NCBI GenBank assembly: GCA_028279505.1
Contig: JANQNP010000030.1
Coordinates: forward strand, 1 to 34,456
Source of the DNA: Dehalococcoidia bacterium
GTDB lineage: Bacteria; Chloroflexota; Dehalococcoidia; UBA2979
Direction: 5' to 3'
DNA length: 34,456 bases
Shown: one piece after another, positions 29,170 to 34,456 of the stretch
How the letters are laid out: every line of letters begins with the position of its first letter
How positions within the stretch are numbered: position 1 is the first letter of the stretch
Made by a program: the position numbers and the translations under genes
Notes under the pieces: model-generated
The model's input: only the letters and a program-made list of their open reading frames with translations
Databases searched by the model: none
Told to the model about the DNA's origin: nothing

Positions 29170-30096
29170 TTACGGTCGCCGGCCGAGCCAGGCGGCGACG
29201 TCCGGCCAGTAGTCGGCGTCTTCGAGGAGGTGTTCGGCGTCGGGGTAGATGATGTGGGTCGCGTTGACGCCGGCGGCCTGGAGGGCGGTGAGTTCGGCCT
29301 CGTTGGGGGTTAGGGGCATGGCGGTGTCGGCGTCGCCCCAGAGGTAGAGCAGCGGGATGTCAATCTCGCGGAGGAGGGGGCGGGGGTCGAAGCCGGGCGG
29401 GCCGGTGTAGGCCTCGGCGGCGCGTTCGCCCTCGGTGTAGGTTGCGCCGTCGATGCGGGTGGCCTGCTCGAAGGCGACCTGTTGGCCCACCGGGATGACG
29501 CCGCCTGAGTTGATGACGATGAAGTCGATGAACGGGTCGTCGGCGGCGACCAGCGTCATGTACCAGGCGGCCTGGCTCGAGCCGTAGAGGCCGAACTGGG
29601 CGAAGTGGAGATCCGAGTCGGTTCGAGCGGCCTCGATGACGGCGGTCATGTCGCTGGCGAGGAGCGGGATGGTCGTTTCGCTGTTGGCGGTGCTGACGCC
29701 GACGAGTTCGCCGCCGGAGTCGCCGAGGCCGCGCTTGTCGTAGCGGATGGTGGCGTAACCGAGGTCGAGGAGCGCGCGGACGTCGGCGACGGTGGGGCCG
29801 GCGTCGATGCGGACGTTGCCGGATCCCTGGCCGATGGCGACGACGGGGAAGGGTGAATCGCCCTCGGGGAGGTTGATCACGTAGCGGAGCTGGATGTCGC
29901 CGTTGGTGGCCACGCCTTCGCGTTGCTCGCCGAGGTCGGTCGAGCCGCAGGCGAGGGCGAGCGAGAGGAGCGCGGCGAGGGCGAGGATCGCCGGTGGCAG
30001 GGCGAGGTGGGCGCGGTCGGCGCGCAGGCCGACCGTTCGCCGAGGTGACGAGGGGCCTCGGTGGGTTGGGGGCGCTCGCTGGTCGTCGCTGAGCAC
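29170..30096 (-). CDS. Alpha/beta hydrolase, membrane-anchored or secreted
   Basis: This is a 308-aa hydrolase of the dienelactone-hydrolase/acyl-peptidase-like type. The nucleophile elbow GLYGSSQAAW has Ser174; the acid is in LWGDADTAMP and the base His in PDAEHLLED near the C terminus. YATIRYDKRGLGDSGG is a family hallmark. Residues 31-50 are hydrophobic and end in LALAC, so Cys50 may be lipid-modified, though the box is not ideal and the N-terminal 30 residues are long. The GTG at 30096 is supported by TAAACT 6 nt upstream. It converges with the secreted protein gene, 8 nt apart. Confidence 0.85.
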   Translation of the reverse strand: MLSDDQRAPPTHRGPSSPRRTVGLRADRAHLALPPAILALAALLSLALACGSTDLGEQREGVATNGDIQLRYVINLPEGDSPFPVVAIGQGSGNVRIDAGPTVADVRALLDLGYATIRYDKRGLGDSGGELVGVSTANSETTIPLLASDMTAVIEAARTDSDLHFAQFGLYGSSQAAWYMTLVAADDPFIDFIVINSGGVIPVGQQVAFEQATRIDGATYTEGERAAEAYTGPPGFDPRPLLREIDIPLLYLWGDADTAMPLTPNEAELTALQAAGVNATHIIYPDAEHLLEDADYWPDVAAWLGRRP

Positions 30097-30102
30097 GGGC
30101 GC

Positions 30103-30108
30103 AGTTTA
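30103..30108 (-). promoter_or_regulatory. -10-like box 6 nt before the hydrolase GTG
   Basis: TAAACT, GCGCCC, then GTG on the minus strand. It supports this GTG as the start and a leaderless mRNA. Confidence 0.5.
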
Positions 30109-30208
30109 GCGGAGGGCGTTCGCGGTGCGCCTGAGTGCGTGGCGGTGGGCGCTCGGGATCTCTAGATTGCGGACATCGCTTTCGACGTGCACTGGTGAGG
30201 TGGGGGAG

Positions 30209-31273
30209 ATGACGACGAAGACGCGAGCGGCGATCAAGGCGGTGTTCGGGGAGCCTTTGCTGGTCGATGAGATCGAGCTGGCCGATCCGAACGAGGAAGA
30301 GGTGCTGGTCAAGCTGTACGCGACGGGGATCTGTCACTCGCAGCTGCACCAGATCCACAACCCGGACGGGCCGGTGCCGACGCTGCTCGGCCACGAGGGC
30401 ACGGGTGTGGTGATGAAGGCCGGCTCGAAGGTGTCGCACGTCAAAGAGGGCGACCGGGTGATGCTGCAGTTCGTACCTCGGGACCTGCCCGAGGGGATGC
30501 GGACGGCGAACCGCTCGAAGTTCACCTGGCGCGGCGAGGAGCATGACGCCGGTGTCTACACGTGGGCGGAGCACGCGCTGGTCAACGAGCAGATGGTGGT
30601 GCCGCTGCCGGACGATGTGCCGACGGATGTGACGGCGATCATCGGGTGCGCCGTGATCACGGGAGTCGGCGCGGCGTTGTACTCGGCGGATGTGCAGCCG
30701 GGGCAGTCGGTGGCGGTGTTCGGCGTGGGCGGCGTCGGCGCGAACGTGGTGGCGGGCGCACGGATCGCCGGCGCGGATCCGATCATCGCGGTCGACCTCG
30801 AGGAGGGGAAGCTGGGCTACGCGAAGGAGCTGGGTGCGACCCACGCGGTGAACGCGTCGGACGTGAACGCGCCGGAGGCGATCCGGGAGCTGACGGACGG
30901 CGGCGTGGACTTCGCGTTCGATGCGATCGGCGTGGAGCAGGCGTTCGTGCAGTCCGTCGAAAGCACGAAGCCGGGGATCACGGGCGTGCACAAGGGTGGC
31001 ACGGCGATGATCGTGGGGATCGGACAGGGGCCGGTGGGGCTGCCTCGGCTGTTCCCGATGGGTGAGCGGACGATCCAGGGGTCGATCGGTGGCTCGGAGC
31101 GACCGCAGATCACGATGCCTCGGTACGTCGAGTTGTACAAGGATGGCGAGCTGCCGCTCGAGAAGTTGGTGTCGACTCGCTACGACAATCTCGATCAGAT
31201 CAACGAGGGGGTGCGCGCCCTCGAGAACGGGGAGATCGAGGGGCGGTCGATCATCGTCTACGACACGCCATGA
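30209..31273 (+). CDS. Zinc-type alcohol dehydrogenase lacking the structural zinc site
   Basis: This is a 354-aa medium-chain dehydrogenase of the class III/NDMA-dependent ADH kind. Catalytic zinc ligands are Cys42 (TGICHSQ), His62-Glu63 (LLGHEGTG) and Cys147 (IIGCAVITG). The Rossmann motif GVGGVG (172-177) ends in AVDLEEGK, favouring NAD. The loop that normally holds four structural-zinc cysteines (about 88-112) has none: it reads FVPRDLPEGMRTANRSKFTW. GGGGGAG precedes the ATG at 30209 by 2-4 nt; longer in-frame sequence has no family match. It is a single gene with its own terminator. Confidence 0.92.
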   Translation: MTTKTRAAIKAVFGEPLLVDEIELADPNEEEVLVKLYATGICHSQLHQIHNPDGPVPTLLGHEGTGVVMKAGSKVSHVKEGDRVMLQFVPRDLPEGMRTANRSKFTWRGEEHDAGVYTWAEHALVNEQMVVPLPDDVPTDVTAIIGCAVITGVGAALYSADVQPGQSVAVFGVGGVGANVVAGARIAGADPIIAVDLEEGKLGYAKELGATHAVNASDVNAPEAIRELTDGGVDFAFDAIGVEQAFVQSVESTKPGITGVHKGGTAMIVGIGQGPVGLPRLFPMGERTIQGSIGGSERPQITMPRYVELYKDGELPLEKLVSTRYDNLDQINEGVRALENGEIEGRSIIVYDTP

Positions 31274-31332
31274 GGGGGGCCAGCCCTCGATAGGTGCTTC
31301 GCGCTTCGTTGTGTGGGGGTAGGGGCATCGAG

Positions 31333-31356
31333 AAGCCGGGTCGCGAGGCCCGGCTT
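31333..31356 (+). terminator. Terminator of the alcohol dehydrogenase gene
   Basis: AAGCCGGG and CCCGGCTT form a perfect 8-bp stem around an 8-nt loop. CGTTGTTGTTGG follows, a weak T-rich stretch. It lies 59 nt after the stop. Confidence 0.7.
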
Positions 31357-31406
31357 CGTTGTTGTTGGTGGACGGTCCGTCGTGTCGAGCCGGCGGACGG
31401 GGCACG

Positions 31407-31412
31407 TATCCT
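31407..31412 (+). promoter_or_regulatory. -10-like box 6 nt before hen1
   Basis: TATCCT, CACTGG, then ATG. No Shine-Dalgarno precedes this start and no good -35 is seen. Confidence 0.5.
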
Positions 31413-31418
31413 CACTGG

Positions 31419-32792
31419 ATGCTGTTTATGATCTCGACGACGCATCGTCCGGCGACGGACCTGGGATACCTGCTGCACAAGCATCCGGAGCGGGTGCATG
31501 AGTTCGAGCTGCCCTACGGGCGAGTGCAGGTGTTCTATCCGGAGGCGGCGGATGAGCGGTGCACGGCGGCGCTGGTGTTGGAGGTCGATCCGCTTCGGAT
31601 CGCGCGGCGCGGATTCGGCGCGGCGAGCGCGGCGCCGCTGGGCGCCTATGTGAATGACCGGCCCTACGTGGCCTCGTCGTACCTGAGCGTGGCGATCGGC
31701 AAGGTGTTCGGTACGGCGCTGAACGGGCGGAGCAAGGAGCGCCCCGACCTGGTCGAGACACCGATCCCGCTCACCGCGACGATCGAGGTGGTGCCGGCGC
31801 CTGATGACGATGTCGCGGCGCGGCTGTTTGAGCCGCTGGGGTATGAGGTGCGCGCGTCGCGGCTGCCGACGGAGAGCGGTACGGCGAGTCCGTACATCCG
31901 TCTCGAGATCGAGCAGACGATCCGGCTGGCCGAGCTGCTGACGCACCTCTACGTGCTGCTGCCGGTCCTCGATGACGCGAAGCACTACTACATCGGAGAC
32001 GACGAGGTGGACAAGCTGCTGGCGCGTGGCGGCGGGTGGCTCGCTGCCCATCCGGAGCGCGAGTACATCGCCGCACGGTACCTCAAACACCAGCGGTCGC
32101 TGGCGGACGATGCGCTCGCGCGGCTGTCCGAGGAGCATCCGTCGTTGGTCGACGGCGATGACGACGCCGAGGTCGAGCCGGCGATGCCGAATCGCACGCT
32201 CGCCGAGCTGCGGCTCGACGCGGTGCTGGCGGCGTTGCGCGAGGCGAATGCCAAGAGCGTGGTGGACCTCGGTTGCGGCGAGGGGCGGCTGTTGCGGGCG
32301 CTGACCGAGGATCGCGGCTTCGCGCGGATCCTCGGGATGGACGTTTCGCCTCGGGCGTTGCTTGCAGCCGGGCGGCGGCTGCACCTCGATGACCTGCCGG
32401 AGCGGCAGCGTGATCGGATGCGGCTGGTGCAGGGCTCGCTGCTGTACCGGGACGAGCGGCTCGCCGGGTTTGACGCGGCGGTGTTGTCCGAGGTGATCGA
32501 GCACGTCGAGCCGGATCAGCTGCCCCGCCTCGAGCGGGTTGTGTTCGGCGAGGCGCGGCCGCGGACGGTGGTGGTGACGACGCCGAACCGAGAGTTCAAC
32601 GCTGCGATCGCGGGCCTCGGCGATGGCGAGCTGCGGCACCACGACCACCGCTTCGAGTGGTCGCGTCAGGAGTTCGCGGACTGGGCGGAGGGGGTCGCGG
32701 ACCGGTTCGACTACGCGGTGGAGTTTCGCGGTGTGGGCGAGCCGGACTCCTCGTCGGGTGCGCCGACCCAGCTGGCGGTGTTCCGCTCGTGA
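31419..32792 (+). CDS. hen1: 3'-terminal RNA ribose 2'-O-methyltransferase Hen1
   Basis: This 457-aa bacterial Hen1 methylates the 2'-OH at the 3' end of broken RNA before ligation, which blocks repeated cleavage by ribotoxins. The N-terminal domain begins MLFMISTTHRPATDLGYLLHKHPER, the hallmark start, with YVASSYLSVAIGKVFGTALNGRSK further on. The methyltransferase domain has the SAM motif VVDLGCGEGRLL (281-292). The metal site is Glu358-x-x-Glu361-His362 (SEVIEH) plus a His in RHHDHRFEW (407-410). It overlaps pnkp by GTGA, so the two are co-translated. Confidence 0.96.
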   Translation: MLFMISTTHRPATDLGYLLHKHPERVHEFELPYGRVQVFYPEAADERCTAALVLEVDPLRIARRGFGAASAAPLGAYVNDRPYVASSYLSVAIGKVFGTALNGRSKERPDLVETPIPLTATIEVVPAPDDDVAARLFEPLGYEVRASRLPTESGTASPYIRLEIEQTIRLAELLTHLYVLLPVLDDAKHYYIGDDEVDKLLARGGGWLAAHPEREYIAARYLKHQRSLADDALARLSEEHPSLVDGDDDAEVEPAMPNRTLAELRLDAVLAALREANAKSVVDLGCGEGRLLRALTEDRGFARILGMDVSPRALLAAGRRLHLDDLPERQRDRMRLVQGSLLYRDERLAGFDAAVLSEVIEHVEPDQLPRLERVVFGEARPRTVVVTTPNREFNAAIAGLGDGELRHHDHRFEWSRQEFADWAEGVADRFDYAVEFRGVGEPDSSSGAPTQLAVFRS

Positions 32793-34456
32793 ACATCACC
32801 GTGCCCGAGATGGGGCTGGTGGCGCTGGTCGGTGTGTCCGGCGCGGGGAAGTCGACGTTCGCCCGGACGGCCTTCGCGCCCTCCGAGGTGTTGTCCTCGG
32901 ACCACTTCCGCGCGCTCGTCGCCAACGACGTGGACGATCAGTCGGCGACTCCGGACGCGTTCGACGCGCTGGGCTACGTCGCCTCGAAGCGGCTGGCCCG
33001 CGGGCTGCTGACGGTGGTCGACGCGACGAACGTGCAGCCGCAGGCGCGGAAGCCGCTGGTCGAGCTAGCGCGCGAGCACGACGTGTTCGCGGCGGCGATC
33101 GTCTTCGATCTGCCGCTCAGCGAGGCGCTGGCGCGGAACGACGCGCGGGAGGACCGGACGACGCCGCCGGCGGCGATCCGGCGGCAGCACCAGCAGCTGC
33201 AACGCTCGGTCAGCCGCCTGCGCAAGGAGGGGTTCCGCTTCGTTCACGTGATCCGCTCGGTCGAGGAGTTGGAGGCCGCGACGATCGTCCGGCAGCGAGC
33301 GTGGAACGATCGCCGAGAGGAGACGGGCCCGTTCGACCTGATCAGCGACGTGCACGGGTGTTTCGATGAGCTGCACGCGCTGCTGAGCGAGCTCGGGTAC
33401 CAGGTCCGCGAGGACGCCGACTCTGAGCTGCCGCACTCGTTCCAGGTCACGCCGCCGGAGGGGCGGCGGGCGATCTTCCTTGGCGACCTCGTCGACCGGG
33501 GGCCCGACACGCCTCGGGTGCTGGGGCTGGCGATGAGCATGGTGCGCGGCGGCTCGGCGTTGGCGGTGACCGGCAACCACGACGACAAGATGCTGCGGGC
33601 GCTGCGCGGGCGGCGGGTGCAGCGGACGCACGGCCTCGCGGAGTCGATGGAGGAGCTCGAGGCGGAGCCGGACGCGTTCCGCGCGGCGGTGGTGGAGTTC
33701 CTCGATGGGTTGGTGGCGCACTACGTGCTCGACGGTGGGCGGCTGGTCGTGGCGCACGCGGGGCTGAAGGAGGCGTACCAGGGGCGCACCTCGGGTCGGG
33801 TGCGGAACTTCGCGCTGTACGGGGAGACGACCGGCGAGACCGACGAGTTCGGGTTGCCGGTGCGCTACCCGTGGGCGGAGGAATATCGCGGCGAAGCGAC
33901 GGTGGTCTACGGACACACGCCGGTGCTGGAGCCAGAGTGGATCAACCGCACGATCTGCCTCGATACCGGGTGCGTTTTCGGTGGGAAGCTGACGGCGCTG
34001 CGGTACCCGGAGCAGGAGCTGGTGTCGGTGCCGGCGGCGCGCACCTACTACGAGCCGATCCGGCCGCTGGCCGCTCCAGAGGCCGACGAGCGGGCACGGG
34101 ACTTGCTCGACATCAAGGACGTGACCGGGAAACGGATCGTCTCGACTACGCTCGCCGGTCGCGTGACCGTGCTCGAAGAGCAGGCGGCAGCGGCGCTCGA
34201 GGTGATGAGTCGCTGGGCGATCGACCCTCGGTGGTTGCTCTACCTGCCGCCGACGATGTCGCCGCCGGAGACGAGTCGCGAGCCGGGATTGCTGGAGCAC
34301 CCAGCGCAGGCATTCGCCGCGTACCGGAAGAACGGGATCGCCGAGGTCGTGTGCGAGGAAAAGCACATGGGCTCGCGGGCGATCGTGGTGGTGTGCCGCG
34401 ACGCCGACGTCGCAGCGGCGCGGTTCGCGCCGTCGGAGGTTGGTGGCGCGATCTAC
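32789..34456 (+). CDS. pnkp: Polynucleotide kinase-phosphatase-ligase Pnkp (3' end cut by window)
   Basis: This is the first 556 codons of a three-domain RNA end-healing and sealing enzyme; the known family is about 850 aa. The kinase has P-loop GVSGAGKST (15-23) and the VVDATN strand. The metallophosphatase has DLISDVHGCFDEL, FLGDLVDRGPDT, VTGNHDDK, VVAHAGL and VYGHTPV. The ligase begins near 440 and the adenylation motif VCEEKHMGSR gives Lys525 as nucleophile. The GTG overlaps the hen1 stop by 4 nt. The open frame runs to the last base, and the remaining ligase domain lies outside. With Hen1 it forms the bacterial RNA repair complex. Confidence 0.96.
   Translation, partial: MNITVPEMGLVALVGVSGAGKSTFARTAFAPSEVLSSDHFRALVANDVDDQSATPDAFDALGYVASKRLARGLLTVVDATNVQPQARKPLVELAREHDVFAAAIVFDLPLSEALARNDAREDRTTPPAAIRRQHQQLQRSVSRLRKEGFRFVHVIRSVEELEAATIVRQRAWNDRREETGPFDLISDVHGCFDELHALLSELGYQVREDADSELPHSFQVTPPEGRRAIFLGDLVDRGPDTPRVLGLAMSMVRGGSALAVTGNHDDKMLRALRGRRVQRTHGLAESMEELEAEPDAFRAAVVEFLDGLVAHYVLDGGRLVVAHAGLKEAYQGRTSGRVRNFALYGETTGETDEFGLPVRYPWAEEYRGEATVVYGHTPVLEPEWINRTICLDTGCVFGGKLTALRYPEQELVSVPAARTYYEPIRPLAAPEADERARDLLDIKDVTGKRIVSTTLAGRVTVLEEQAAAALEVMSRWAIDPRWLLYLPPTMSPPETSREPGLLEHPAQAFAAYRKNGIAEVVCEEKHMGSRAIVVVCRDADVAAARFAPSEVGGAIY

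Noticed and set aside
32623..33369. A 248-codon plus-strand frame overlapping hen1 and pnkp
   Set aside because: It is a shadow frame, Arg-rich, while both overlapping genes have full motif sets.
1..34456. tRNA, rRNA, riboswitch or prophage features
   Set aside because: I searched by eye for tRNA-like arms with CCA ends, rRNA segments, known riboswitch cores, integrases and phage genes and saw none. A covariance search could still find something small.

Overview
The window is very GC-rich chromosomal DNA (close to 70% by eye, not computed), densely packed with single genes and short operons on both strands. The gene content is a free-living bacterium's metabolic and regulatory mix. It includes alpha/beta hydrolases, small-molecule phosphotransferases, TetR and ArsR regulators, a P450, an M20 peptidase, SDR and MDR dehydrogenases, a VapBC pair and a bacterial Hen1/Pnkp RNA-repair operon. 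High GC, GTG starts, and several genes whose start codon lies exactly 6 nt after a -10-like box (leaderless style) fit Actinomycetota or Chloroflexota. No rRNA or marker gene is present to decide. I saw no phage, transposase, tRNA, rRNA or CRISPR.

Layout. 0.2-3.9 kb: HSL-type esterase, two tandem phosphotransferase paralogues and DNA-3-methyladenine glycosylase I. 4.3-5.9 kb: 2-keto-4-pentenoate hydratase overlapping a PurO-like IMP cyclohydrolase homologue. 6.3-8.9 kb (minus): an arsR-SRPBCC module, a second SRPBCC paralogue broken by an amber codon, and another esterase. 9.1-10.8 kb (minus): cytochrome b561, TetR and a small lipoprotein. 11.5-14.6 kb: TetR divergent from a stand-alone ABC-type six-TM protein followed by a P450. 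15.3-16.5 kb: M20 amidohydrolase. 16.8-18.4 kb (minus): vapBC and an SDR. 19.1-20.3 kb: an unlisted-size 40-aa peptide gene (RiPP-precursor-like) divergent from a second arsR-SRPBCC module. 20.9-22.5 kb (minus): GNAT-phosphotransferase pair. 22.6-26.7 kb: DUF4268 protein, an ATP-grasp/acyl-CoA-dehydrogenase-like pair and a methyltransferase. 27.1-31.3 kb: beta-lactamase-family protein, DUF6174-like secreted protein, alpha/beta hydrolase and zinc alcohol dehydrogenase. 31.4 kb to the end: hen1-pnkp, with pnkp cut by the window edge.

The most unusual content is non-coding. A ~275-bp intergenic element occurs nine times between 3.9 and 20.7 kb (eight clear copies and one decayed), always in the same orientation whatever the direction of the flanking genes. 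It holds three potential hairpins. The second hairpin's stem shows compensatory base-pair changes among copies (TT:AA, AA:TT, CA:TG), so a folded RNA or DNA structure seems to be conserved, not a protein. The heptamer CCTCGGG is also strongly polar: about 47 copies on the plus strand against about 5 on the minus by hand count, also inside minus-strand genes and although the plus strand is the G-rich strand. Together these suggest replication-oriented sequence architecture. Several well-formed palindromic operators (ArsR, TetR, VapB) are also readable.
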